From Desulfovibrio sp. (GTDB taxonomy: Bacteria > Desulfobacterota > Desulfovibrionia > Desulfovibrionales > Desulfovibrionaceae): a stretch of 64,000 bases of DNA. The stretch spans positions 1 through 64,000 of the forward strand of contig JAFTDG010000128.1 of NCBI GenBank assembly GCA_017454325.1, read 5' to 3'. The translations under genes were made by a program, and so were the position numbers. Shown in pieces: positions 35,173 through 43,965 of the stretch. The stretch's first letter is position 1. Every line of letters begins with the position of its first letter. Below the pieces are notes generated by a model that was not told where the DNA came from, did not search any database, and saw nothing but the letters and a program-made list of their open reading frames with translations.

Positions 35173-35970
35173 ATGTACCTTGGTAAAAAAATCCGTATGG
35201 AACGCATTATAAACCGTGAAGACGGCCGCACCATCATTGTCCCCATGGATCACGGAGTCACTATGGGCCTGGTTGACGGTCTTATGGATATGCGCGAAAC
35301 CGTTAATGACATGGCCCAAGGTGGAGCGGATGCCGTGCTCATGCACAAGGGGCTTGTACGCTGCGGCCACCGAAACGCCGGCAACGATGTCGGCCTGATC
35401 ATACACCTTTCGGCTTCAACTGCCCTCACCCCTAACGGCAACACCAAGACACTGGTGGGAACAGTGGAAGAAGCCCTCCGTCACGGTGCAGACTGCGTTT
35501 CCGTACACGTTAACCTAGGCGACCCTGACGAACGACTCATGCTGGCTGATCTTGGACGCATAGCAGCCTCCTGTGACGACTGGGGAGTACCACTACTGGC
35601 TATGATGTACGCACGTGGCCCACAGGTAAAAGACGGCTATTCGCGAGACGCTGTAGCCCACTGCGCACGCGTCGGGATGGAACTTGGGGCAGACATAGTC
35701 AAGGTTTCATATACTGGCGACCCGGAGAGTTTCGCAGATGTAACGGCCTGCTGTTGTGTACCGGTGGTCATTGCGGGCGGACCGCGTATGGATTCTACCC
35801 GTGATATTTTGCAAATGGTCTACGATTCCTTACAGGCTGGCGGTGCAGGCATCTCCATTGGGCGTAATGTATTCCAGCATCCCCACCGAGTGACTCTGGT
35901 CAAGGCCTTGCGTGCCATCGTGCATGGCAATGCCACTGTGGATGAAGCTTTGAGCATTGTGGGAGAATAG
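35173..35970 (+). CDS. 2-amino-3,7-dideoxy-D-threo-hept-6-ulosonate (ADH) synthase
   Basis: Class I aldolase-type enzyme of the archaeal-style entry into aromatic biosynthesis: it joins aspartate semialdehyde with a C6 sugar-derived donor to give ADH, replacing the usual DAHP synthase. The 265-residue barrel shows IIVPMDHGVTMG at 21-32, the catalytic tyrosine Tyr146 in MMYARGP and the Schiff-base lysine Lys177 in DIVKVSYTGDP, then VVIAGGPR and GISIGRNVFQH for phosphate binding. GAGGAG precedes the start by six bases. Related to class I fructose-bisphosphate aldolase, with which it is often confused; the next gene for dehydroquinate synthase II decides in favour of ADH synthase. Confidence 0.9.
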   Translation: MYLGKKIRMERIINREDGRTIIVPMDHGVTMGLVDGLMDMRETVNDMAQGGADAVLMHKGLVRCGHRNAGNDVGLIIHLSASTALTPNGNTKTLVGTVEEALRHGADCVSVHVNLGDPDERLMLADLGRIAASCDDWGVPLLAMMYARGPQVKDGYSRDAVAHCARVGMELGADIVKVSYTGDPESFADVTACCCVPVVIAGGPRMDSTRDILQMVYDSLQAGGAGISIGRNVFQHPHRVTLVKALRAIVHGNATVDEALSIVGE

Positions 35971-35974
35971 CCTC

Positions 35975-36958
35975 ATGCCGCGCATTTATTTCAACTGTGT
36001 ACCTTTTGACAAAAACGCTGTGACCTTGGCCCTAGAGTCAGGGGTAGATGGCGTTATTGTGCCGCGTGAGCACCTTAAGCAGGTATCCGGGCTCTCACGC
36101 TGCAAAGTACTGGCCGCGGAAGACATTGTCTACATGGAGCTACATGCCAAGAACGACGAAACCGCCGTGCTGGATCGTTTACATAATGGTGAAAACATAG
36201 TGTTGGCGCGTGGCTGGGAAGTCATTCCTGTAGAAAATTTGCTGGCGCAGAGCGACAAGGTGATGGCTGAAGCCGGCTCTCTTGATGAAGCCCGACTTGC
36301 CGCCGGCATTCTGGAACGCGGCGTGGCAGGTATTGTTGTGGATAGCGCTGCTGTGACTGATCTCAAGCAAATTATAGCACAGTGCAAAGTGGCACAGGCA
36401 CATGAGACGCTTGTGCCTGCAGTAATTACCCGTGTGGAATCTGTAGGACTGGGACATCGTGTCTGCGCCGACACTCTCTCCATACTGCACAGGGGGCAAG
36501 GTATGCTGGTGGGCAATTCTAGCGCCTTCACCTTTCTGGTACATGCAGAAACTGAGCACAATGAATATGTTGCTGCACGCCCTTTCCGTATCAATGCCGG
36601 ATCCGTGCATGCCTATGTGCGTTTGCCCGGTGACAGAACAACCTACCTCGGCGAATTTATGGCCGGTCAGGAAGTGCTTATTGTTGATGCCGATGGCAAT
36701 AGCAGCATCGCCACGCTGGGGCGCGTCAAAATTGAGGTGCGCCCCATGCTCCACATTGAGGCACAAGTGGAAACAGAGGCAGGTCTTAAAACGGGTGCCG
36801 TCTTTCTGCAAAATGCCGAAACCATCCGCCTGACCGCCCCTGGTGGCGAACCGGTGAGTGTTGTGTCCTTGAAGCCCGGTGATACAGTGCTCTGTCGCCT
36901 AGATGAGGCCGGACGGCATTTCGGCATGCGTATCAAGGAAGACATTCGGGAGCAGTAA
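35975..36958 (+). CDS. 3-dehydroquinate synthase II
   Basis: NAD-dependent enzyme that oxidatively deaminates and cyclises ADH to 3-dehydroquinate (archaeal AroB' type, unrelated to classical AroB). The 327-residue length and motifs such as DGVIVPREHL, ARGWEVIPVENLLA, RVESVGLGHRVCADT, GMLVGNSSAFTFLVHAETE, YVAARPFRINAGSVHAYV and TLGRVKIEVRPMLHIEAQ fit this family. I use ATG 35975, four bases after the stop of the preceding gene; the longer frame overlaps it. The pair with ADH synthase provides the whole route to dehydroquinate; aroB, aroQ and aroE are not in the window. Confidence 0.92.
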   Translation: MPRIYFNCVPFDKNAVTLALESGVDGVIVPREHLKQVSGLSRCKVLAAEDIVYMELHAKNDETAVLDRLHNGENIVLARGWEVIPVENLLAQSDKVMAEAGSLDEARLAAGILERGVAGIVVDSAAVTDLKQIIAQCKVAQAHETLVPAVITRVESVGLGHRVCADTLSILHRGQGMLVGNSSAFTFLVHAETEHNEYVAARPFRINAGSVHAYVRLPGDRTTYLGEFMAGQEVLIVDADGNSSIATLGRVKIEVRPMLHIEAQVETEAGLKTGAVFLQNAETIRLTAPGGEPVSVVSLKPGDTVLCRLDEAGRHFGMRIKEDIREQ

Positions 36959-36959
36959 C

Positions 36960-38165
36960 ATGAAAGACGCAACAAGGGCACCAACAGCGGCTACTGTACA
37001 ACATTCCAGTAATGCACGCCTAACCGCCATTCGTGCTGAAATCGACGCCGCTGATACAGAATTGCTCGCCATACTCAACCGCCGAGCAAGCCTGAGCCTG
37101 GAAGTGGGACGCATTAAAGCTGGAGCACCGGGCATAATCTTCAAACCCCTGCGCGAAAAGGAGGTACTGGATAATCTTGTGACAAGAAACTCTGGACCTC
37201 TGCCCGAAGAGCATCTGCGTGCCATCTGGCGTGAAATACTCTCATCTTCCCGTGCTCTTCAACGACCGCAAAATGTTGCTTATCTCGGCCCAGAGGGAAC
37301 GTTCTCTTATTTTGCTGGCGTTGAATATCTTGGCCATGCCGCCCACTTTCGCCCTTGCAATGACATCGCCCAGATATTTGAGGAAGTGGCCGGAAGGCAA
37401 TGTGAGCTAGGCGTCGTGCCACTGGAAAATTCCCTCCAGGGCACAGTTGGTGTAAGCTTTGATCTTTTTCTCAAACACGATGTCTATATTCAGGCTGAAC
37501 TTTTTTCGCGCATATCACATTGCCTGTTAAGCAACGCACCATCGCTTGCCCAAGTACACACGGTATACTCTCATCCACAACCACTTGCCCAGTGCGGCGG
37601 GTGGTTGCGGACACATTTACCCGGTGCGGTGCTCGTTCCCGTGGAATCCACTGCGGCCGCAGCCCAACGCGCATCCAGTCAGGAGAATGCTGCTGCCATT
37701 GGACACAGCAAACTTTCCAATATCGCCGGCATTGCCATACTTGCCCGTCGCATAGAAGACGAGCCAGGCAACTGGACTCGCTTTGTAGTTATCGGCCCGG
37801 GAGATTCTCGCAGTGCCAGAGCCGCTGGTCCCCAGTCCGCGCCCAATCCGGGTCATACAGGTGCAGACAAAACGTCTTTGTTATTCACTACTGCTGACAA
37901 GGCAGGCGCTCTCTCCCGTGTGCTCGACCTGCTGGCCGAAAACAACATAAATATGCGCAAACTTGAATCGCGCCCCATGCGCGGTCAATGCTGGAAATAT
38001 GTCTTTTTTGCGGATGTAGAAAGCGATTTAGAAGACAGTCGTTATGATCTCCTGATGGAAGAACTGCGTGAAGTTTGTACGAGCTTTCGCATTCTGGGCA
38101 GCTATCCCACAGGGCCACAACTTGACAGACTGGATCAGCAAGACTCAGAGGGCAATGACGCATGA
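36960..38165 (+). CDS. pheA: bifunctional chorismate mutase / prephenate dehydratase
   Basis: Converts chorismate to prephenate and then to phenylpyruvate, the phenylalanine branch. The 401-residue protein has an AroQ-type chorismate mutase at about residues 20-105 (LTAIRAEIDAADTELLAILNRRASLSLEVGRIK), a prephenate dehydratase domain at 110-285 (VAYLGPEGTFSYFA, GVVPLENSLQGTVG, NWTRFVVIG with the catalytic threonine) and a C-terminal ACT domain (TSLLFTTADKAGALSRVLDLLAENNINMRKLESRPMR), which in relatives binds phenylalanine for feedback inhibition. GGGAG lies seven bases before ATG 36960. It overlaps aroA by ATGA. Confidence 0.96.
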   Translation: MKDATRAPTAATVQHSSNARLTAIRAEIDAADTELLAILNRRASLSLEVGRIKAGAPGIIFKPLREKEVLDNLVTRNSGPLPEEHLRAIWREILSSSRALQRPQNVAYLGPEGTFSYFAGVEYLGHAAHFRPCNDIAQIFEEVAGRQCELGVVPLENSLQGTVGVSFDLFLKHDVYIQAELFSRISHCLLSNAPSLAQVHTVYSHPQPLAQCGGWLRTHLPGAVLVPVESTAAAAQRASSQENAAAIGHSKLSNIAGIAILARRIEDEPGNWTRFVVIGPGDSRSARAAGPQSAPNPGHTGADKTSLLFTTADKAGALSRVLDLLAENNINMRKLESRPMRGQCWKYVFFADVESDLEDSRYDLLMEELREVCTSFRILGSYPTGPQLDRLDQQDSEGNDA

Positions 38166-39589
38166 AGCATACTATGATTTCCGATGCTGTGCGCGAAAAG
38201 GCTATTGTAATGGCCCCAGCCTCCAAGTCCATTTCGCACCGATATCTTCTTGGCGCCGCCCTGGCAAAGGGGATTTCCACGGTCCACCATACACTGGAAA
38301 GCCTTGATCTGGAATGTACGCGTACTGTGCTCAGTTCTGCCGGGGCTTGCATGGAACCACTGGCGGAAAGCTCACCTGAATCCGGTGCGTGGCGTATCAC
38401 CGGTATGGATGGCAAACTGCGAGGGGGCACCGAACTGACCCCTCTGTCTTGTGACGTGGGAGAATCAGGTACCACCTGCCGTCTGCTCACCGCTGTACTT
38501 GCTGCTGGGGAAGGAGTGTTTCGCATACATGGGAAAGGGCGTATGCACGACCGCCCCATAGGAGATCTGCTTGATGCTCTGTCGGACCTTGGCACAACGA
38601 CCACATGCGAAGGAAAACCCGGCTGTCCTCCATTACTTCTGCATGCTAGGGGACTGAACCCCTCACGCTGTAACGGTGAAGTAACCATTGGCATGGACAT
38701 ATCCAGCCAGTATTTCTCCGGCCTGCTACTGGCAGCACCATTGGCCTGCTCGCCCCTCACACTCGTATTGGGCGGCACAAGAGCTGTTTCCTGGCCCTAT
38801 GTGGGGCTTACCCTACAATGCCTCACCGATTTTGGTATTGGCTTTGATATTGACATACGACCACACCAAGAAGCCCTTTGGAAAACTCTAACGCCTGGCG
38901 CCTGGAGACAACTCAAAGATGCCAGCCCCGGCTGTCTACGTGTACGACTACGCCCCAGTACATACCAAGCTGGCAATTATACAGTAGAAGGAGACTGGTC
39001 CGGTGCCTCATATCTGCTGGCCGCAGGAGCCCTTGGGCAGAGGCCTGTCAGCGTGCGTGGATTGCAGCCCGATTCTCTGCAAGGAGACCGTGCTATTCTG
39101 GATATTTTACAAAAAATGGGGGCAAATGTTGACGTTCAGGCCGACACCATCACTGTTTATCCATCAACACTACATGGAGTAGCCTTAGATATGGGAGCAT
39201 GCCCGGATCTCGTACCCACAGTGGCTGTGCTGGCTGCGTATGCACACGGCTCAACCCATATCAACAATGTGGCTCATTTGCGCTACAAAGAATCGGATCG
39301 CATCGAAGCTCCTGCAACTGAACTGGCCAAGGCCGGAGTGACAGTAAGCCGCCTTGATGATGGCTTACTAATCAATGGACTGGCAGGACACGGCAATGGC
39401 AAATCAGACCATCCCATACTGCCAGACGATGTAGATTTGTGCACACACAACGATCACCGAATCGCCATGTCACTGGCGCTGCTTGACCTGCGGCAGCCCG
39501 GTCTTTCTGTTCGGGAACGGCTGGACAATGCCGCCGTTGTCGGCAAATCCTTTCCGCATTTCTGGAAAGTCTGGGAGCAACTGACATGA
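38162..39589 (+). CDS. aroA: 3-phosphoshikimate 1-carboxyvinyltransferase (EPSP synthase)
   Basis: Transfers enolpyruvate from PEP to shikimate 3-phosphate, the sixth step of the shikimate pathway. At 475 residues it is somewhat longer than the typical 430. Key blocks are APASKSISHRYLLGAAL at 19-35 (phosphate- and PEP-binding Lys-Ser), CDVGESGTTCRLLTAVLAA (in place of the common NAGTAMR, a divergent class), RPIGDLLDALSDLG, GMDISSQYFSGLLLAAPLA, GDWSGASYLLAAGAL, RYKESDRIEAPATEL and NDHRIAMSLAL. It overlaps both neighbours by ATGA, so pheA, aroA and tyrA are translationally coupled. Confidence 0.95.
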   Translation: MKHTMISDAVREKAIVMAPASKSISHRYLLGAALAKGISTVHHTLESLDLECTRTVLSSAGACMEPLAESSPESGAWRITGMDGKLRGGTELTPLSCDVGESGTTCRLLTAVLAAGEGVFRIHGKGRMHDRPIGDLLDALSDLGTTTTCEGKPGCPPLLLHARGLNPSRCNGEVTIGMDISSQYFSGLLLAAPLACSPLTLVLGGTRAVSWPYVGLTLQCLTDFGIGFDIDIRPHQEALWKTLTPGAWRQLKDASPGCLRVRLRPSTYQAGNYTVEGDWSGASYLLAAGALGQRPVSVRGLQPDSLQGDRAILDILQKMGANVDVQADTITVYPSTLHGVALDMGACPDLVPTVAVLAAYAHGSTHINNVAHLRYKESDRIEAPATELAKAGVTVSRLDDGLLINGLAGHGNGKSDHPILPDDVDLCTHNDHRIAMSLALLDLRQPGLSVRERLDNAAVVGKSFPHFWKVWEQLT

Positions 39590-40368
39590 GCATACAAGAG
39601 TCTTTACCAAGAAAAACCGTCATTGTTGGAGGAAATGGACGCATGGGCAGCATGTTGTATACCCATGCTCGAAGTAAGGGACTTGCTGTCGTAAGTATTG
39701 ATCAGCCCCTCACGCCCCAAACACTGACACCGGCATGTGACGAAGCTCATCTTGCCCTCATGTGTGTACCTGCTGCGGTGCTTCAGGAAGCAACAGCCAA
39801 AATCTGCAGTTTTTTACCTCCCACAGCAGTTCTGGCAGACATCACATCGGTAAAAGAGATTCCACTGCGGCAAATGGAAGCGCTTTGGCCCGGCCCTGTT
39901 GTGGGCACACACCCCCTGTTTGGCCCCAAACAAGAGCCGCTGGCAAATCAGCCAGTGACCATAGTTCCCGGGAAAAAAGCAAAGGCAGCTCATATAGCTC
40001 TAGTATCATCATTTTTTACCACACTAGGATGTCGTGTCTTCACCTCCAGTGCTGAAGCTCATGACAAAGCTATGGCCGCCATACAGAACATGAACTTTAT
40101 CACCAGTCTGGCTTATTTTGCCTTGTTGGCCGGTCATAGGGAACTTCTCCCCTTTCTTACCCCATCATTCCGCCGCCGTCTTGACGCAGCCCAAAAAATG
40201 TTAACGGAAGATGCACACATGTTCGCCGGACTATTTGAGGCCAATCCATACAGCGCAAAAGCCGTACGCCAGTACCGCCACATGCTTGGTCTGGCCGCAG
40301 CAGGAGACATAGACTTACTCTGTCAGCGAGCCCGTTGGTGGTGGGACGAAGCCAATATCAAGATGTAG
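39586..40368 (+). CDS. tyrA: prephenate dehydrogenase
   Basis: Oxidative decarboxylation of prephenate to 4-hydroxyphenylpyruvate, the tyrosine branch. The 260-residue protein begins with a dinucleotide fold TVIVGGNGRMGSMLYTHARSKG at 11-32, followed by LADITSVKEIPLRQM, GTHPLFGPKQEP with the conserved histidine, and a helical dimerisation domain with HDKAMAAIQNMNFITSLAYFALL. No ACT domain or fused chorismate mutase is present. It is the last of the five aromatic genes visible; in Desulfovibrio vulgaris the tryptophan genes follow, as far as I recall, but here flagellar genes follow instead. Confidence 0.93.
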   Translation: MSIQESLPRKTVIVGGNGRMGSMLYTHARSKGLAVVSIDQPLTPQTLTPACDEAHLALMCVPAAVLQEATAKICSFLPPTAVLADITSVKEIPLRQMEALWPGPVVGTHPLFGPKQEPLANQPVTIVPGKKAKAAHIALVSSFFTTLGCRVFTSSAEAHDKAMAAIQNMNFITSLAYFALLAGHRELLPFLTPSFRRRLDAAQKMLTEDAHMFAGLFEANPYSAKAVRQYRHMLGLAAAGDIDLLCQRARWWWDEANIKM

Positions 40369-40439
40369 AATAACGCTTGGCATTATAAGCATATCTATAT
40401 ACGCTTCAACTATAAGCCTGTGTATCACAACCAGTTAGA

Positions 40440-40455
40440 GGGCATGATTATTGCA
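40440..40455 (+). promoter_or_regulatory. sigma-54 promoter before flhB
   Basis: GGCATG at 40441-40446, four bases, TTGCA at 40451-40455. Compared with the RpoN consensus TGGCAC-N5-TTGC, the GG (40441-40442) and GC (40453-40454) doublets have the required spacing; only the leading T and one C deviate. Start of transcription expected near 40466, forty bases before the flhB ATG. Confidence 0.65.
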
Positions 40456-40505
40456 AAACATTCCGCAGGCGCACTGCCGCGTCAAAAAAACAACAGCGGA
40501 AGCAC

Positions 40506-41591
40506 ATGTTCGGAAAGCAGCAAGATCCTAGCAAGACGGAAAAAGCCACTCCAAAGCGAATTAACAAACAACGCCAGGAAGGCAACGTCCCCAAGTCTGC
40601 AGAGTTGGGCAAGGCTGTCAGTTTACTGACCGGCACTGCTGTTCTTTATGCTTGGATTGGTCCCATGAGCGAGGATATCAAGCTGATTTTCCGCCACTTT
40701 CTTAACCATTCCTGGGAATTTGATCCCAACCCGCAGAATGTCTACACGTTAAGCATCAATCTAACATGGGAACTCTGCCGCATTATCATGCCCATATTGC
40801 TGACATTGGCGTTCATGGGTTGGTTAGCGCAACGTTTACAGGTGGGCAAGCTGTGGACGACCAAAGTCTTCAAACCAAAGTTACAGCGTTTTAACCTCAT
40901 TAATGGCATCAAGCGAATGATGTTCTCGCCGCAAACAGTGCTGCGCATTCTCAAAAGTCTGCTCTTTTCTATCATTCTTGCTGCCATCCCTGGCTGGTTC
41001 ATATATCAGCAGCATCAAAACTTTCTTCCTATGTACTACGCTACCACCGAAGGCGTAGCCATATATATGCTACAGATGGCTTTTAGACTGGTCAGCTATG
41101 CCCTCATGCCTCTCTTGGCCATTGCCGTCTTTGACGTATGGCAATCACGCTATGCCTATAACGAAGGCATGAAGATGACCAAGCAGGAAGTCAAAGATGA
41201 GCAAAAGAATGCCGAAGGTGATCCCGTTATAAAGGGCCAACAAAAGCAGAAGATGATGCAAATCATGTCAAAGCGCATGCTTGCCGATGTGCCCAAGGCG
41301 GACGTGGTGATCACCAACCCGACGCATATTGCCGTAGCCCTGCGCTACAATGCTTCTGAGGCTCCGGCTCCTGTCGTTCTGGCAAAGGGGGCAGATCACC
41401 TTGCTGAAAAGATCAAGGAAGTTGCTCGCGAAAATCGCGTACCAATCCGTGAAAATGTACCTCTGGCACGGGCCCTGTATAAGTCTACAGAAGTGGGTGA
41501 CATGATCCCCGAAGAACTGTACAAAGCAGTTGCCGCCGTACTAGCCAGTATTTGGAAGCTCAAGCCCAAGGTCAACGTATCGCACGGATAA
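40506..41591 (+). CDS. flhB: flagellar export apparatus protein FlhB
   Basis: Inner-membrane component of the flagellar type III export gate that switches substrate class from rod/hook to filament. The 361-residue protein starts with the basic family N-terminus (EKATPKRINKQRQEGNVPKS), has four hydrophobic helices between about 38 and 215, and a C-terminal cytoplasmic domain with the self-cleavage motif Asn271-Pro-Thr-His274 (DVVITNPTHIAVALRY). The start is preceded by GGAAG. It is followed after 74 bases by flhA. Confidence 0.97.
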   Translation: MFGKQQDPSKTEKATPKRINKQRQEGNVPKSAELGKAVSLLTGTAVLYAWIGPMSEDIKLIFRHFLNHSWEFDPNPQNVYTLSINLTWELCRIIMPILLTLAFMGWLAQRLQVGKLWTTKVFKPKLQRFNLINGIKRMMFSPQTVLRILKSLLFSIILAAIPGWFIYQQHQNFLPMYYATTEGVAIYMLQMAFRLVSYALMPLLAIAVFDVWQSRYAYNEGMKMTKQEVKDEQKNAEGDPVIKGQQKQKMMQIMSKRMLADVPKADVVITNPTHIAVALRYNASEAPAPVVLAKGADHLAEKIKEVARENRVPIRENVPLARALYKSTEVGDMIPEELYKAVAAVLASIWKLKPKVNVSHG

Positions 41592-41665
41592 ACGATAGAG
41601 AACGCGAAGTTTACCCTCCGCCGCCTTTCCACGGCACGAAGAAGAACAAGTGAGGTGTCACTATA

Positions 41666-43780
41666 ATGGCAGGCGCAGTACTACCCAAATTGGACTATGC
41701 CCGTTTTGCCAAACACGGCGATGCCTTTCTGGCTGCAGGCGTAGTCACCATTCTGTTTGTCATGCTGGTGCCTCTGCCAACTTTCTTTATGGACACCATG
41801 CTCTGTGTGAGCATCTCCATTTCTCTCATGGTGCTTATCACCACCATGTTCATGACTTCTCCGCTTGAGTTCACCATTTTCCCATCGTTGCTACTGGTAA
41901 CGACTCTACTACGCCTCGCCCTCAATGTGGCTTCTACACGACTTATCCTGCTCAATGGCAGCGCCGGACCCAGTGCAGCTGGCGATGTTATCATGGCCTT
42001 CGGTCAATTTGTTGTTGGCGGAAGCTATGTTGTGGGCGGCGTTATATTTATGATTCTGTTCATTCTCAACAAGGTTGTTATCACGGCTGGCACAACGCGT
42101 ATTGCAGAAGTGGCAGCCCGATTTACCCTGGACGCCATGCCTGGCAAACAAATGGCTATTGAGGCGGACCTCAATGCAGGTCTTATTGATGAAGATGAAG
42201 CCAATGCCCGCCGTGCTGGTCTTCGCAAGGAAGCTGACTTTTATGGAGCCATGGATGGTGCCTGTAAGTTCGTTTCAGGCGACGTTAACGCCGGTATGTT
42301 TATCACACTTGTCAATCTTGTTGGTGGTATTATCATCGGCGTCGTGCAGAAGGATATGGACTGGAACTCAGCCCTGACCACGTATTCGCTGCTAACCATT
42401 GGCGATGGCTTGGTCTCCACAATTCCCTCCATCATCGTCTCTACTGGTACCGGTCTGCTGGTTTCCCGTGCTGCCGCCGAAGCCAAGATGGGTGAAGAAT
42501 TTCTGGCACAGCTCACCTTCAACACCCGTGCCTTACGCATGGTATCAGCTGTGCTGCTGCTCTTTGCCATGGTGCCAGGCCTGCCCACCATTCCATTTCT
42601 GTTGCTTGCCACAGCCATTTTCATTGCTTCTCGTCTGACGGCCAAAAATGACGAAGAAGGTGCTGGCGACGGCAAGGGGGGAACATCTGCCAAAAAGGGC
42701 GGCGGCAAGACTTCCTCGGGCACAGCAGACAGCCCGGAGGAAGTTCAGGCTCTGTTACCCCTGGATACATTAGAGTTGGAGGTCGGTTATGGTCTCATTC
42801 CTCTGGTGGATGAAGAACAGAGCGGCAACCTGTTAGCCCGCATCCGTTCAATACGCCGGCAGTTTGCCCTTGATATGGGTGTTGTCATCCCATCCCTGCA
42901 TCTACGCGATAATTTGCAGCTTAAGCCAGGGCAATATTCTTTGCTCATCAAGGGCAATCAAGTAGCCTCTGCAGAAATTTTGGTGGATCATTTTCTGGCG
43001 ATGGATCCCGGTAATGTAACCACCAGAATCAACGGTATTGAAACTCGGGAACCGGCCTTCAACCTGCCGGCGCTGTGGATACCGGACAGCCAGCGCGAGG
43101 AAGCCATGCTGGCAGGCTATACAGTAGTTGATCCGGCGACGGTTATCGCCACACATTTGACAGAAGTGTTTAAGCGCCATTTGGCAGATTTTCTGGACAG
43201 ACAGGCCGTTCAGGGCCTGCTGGACACTCTTGGCAAGCACTCTCCCAAGGCCGTGGAAGATCTGGTACCCGGTGTGCTGCCGCTTGGAACCGTACAAAAG
43301 GTCCTACAAATACTGGTACGTGAAAATGTTGGCATTCGCGACATGCTGACCATCGTGGAAACCTTGGGAGACTATGGTCCACAGGTCAAGAACCCGGAAA
43401 CGCTTGCCGAGTATGTACGCGAAAAACTGGCACGTTCCATAGTACGCCCCTATCTGGATAGCCAGGGGACGCTTCCAGTGCTAACACTTGCCCCCGACGC
43501 GGAACGTATGGTGCAGGAGGGTATACGTCAGGCTGATAACGGCGTGACGTTCCTGTCACTTAACCCTGCTGCTGCCCAGCGTCTGGTGAACAATCTCAGC
43601 AAGGCAGTGGATAACGCAGTTAATACCGACGGGCAGCCCGTGCTGCTGGTCATGCCGCTTATCCGGCCACACCTCGCTCAAATCATCACAAGATTCTTAC
43701 CCACGGTACCCGTCATCTCCCAAGCAGAAATCCCCCCTGATATTCGTTTACAATCCGTTGGTGTTGTTTCCTCCGCCTAG
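41666..43780 (+). CDS. flhA: flagellar export apparatus protein FlhA
   Basis: Large export-gate protein, 704 residues. The N-terminal half has about eight membrane helices including the FHIPEP-type signature region ([32 protein letters not shown], the conserved loop with [27 protein letters not shown]). The C-terminal half (from about residue 360) is the cytoplasmic domain that docks export chaperones. A low-complexity Gly/Lys/Ser linker (residues 330-355) joins the two. GAGGTG lies eight bases before the start. A strong terminator follows at once. Confidence 0.97.
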   Translation: [704 protein letters not shown]

Positions 43781-43816
43781 CAAAAATCCCCGTCAGGTAT
43801 CTGACGGGGATTTTTG
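43781..43816. terminator. bidirectional intrinsic terminator after flhA
   Basis: A 16-bp perfect palindromic stem, 43781-43796 with 43801-43816, loop GTAT. The core is ATCCCCGTCAG/CTGACGGGGAT flanked by A5 and T5 so that it can work on both strands. It begins directly after the flhA stop and separates flhBA from the flhF promoter. Confidence 0.93.
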
Positions 43817-43873
43817 TATAATGAATTGTCTCAATGGCATTATGTGGACACAACGATTCATGAATAACCAAAG

Positions 43874-43890
43874 TTGGCCCTTATTTTGCA
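43874..43890 (+). promoter_or_regulatory. sigma-54 promoter before flhF
   Basis: TTGGCCC at 43874-43880, then TTATTT and TGCA to 43890. The GG (43876-43877) and GC (43888-43889) doublets have the -24/-12 spacing and the flanks match YTGGC-N8-TTGCA very well. It lies between the flhA terminator and flhF, about 76 bases before the ATG. Confidence 0.75.
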
Positions 43891-43965
43891 TAAACCACAA
43901 TACGTCGTCATATTAACGACAACGTCGTAACACGCAGTATATGCAACTTGCCAAAGGATTAGACT

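Noticed and set aside
37888-38778. Long minus-strand reading frame of 296 codons opposite pheA and aroA
   Set aside because: It lies wholly against two clearly functional genes, has no ribosome binding site and a sequence rich in Ser, Arg and Pro without any family pattern; it is a shadow of plus-strand codon use.
40378-40395. First look at TTGGCATTATAAGCA as a sigma-54 promoter before flhB
   Set aside because: The GG and GC doublets are ten instead of twelve bases apart; a properly spaced element was found at 40440-40455.
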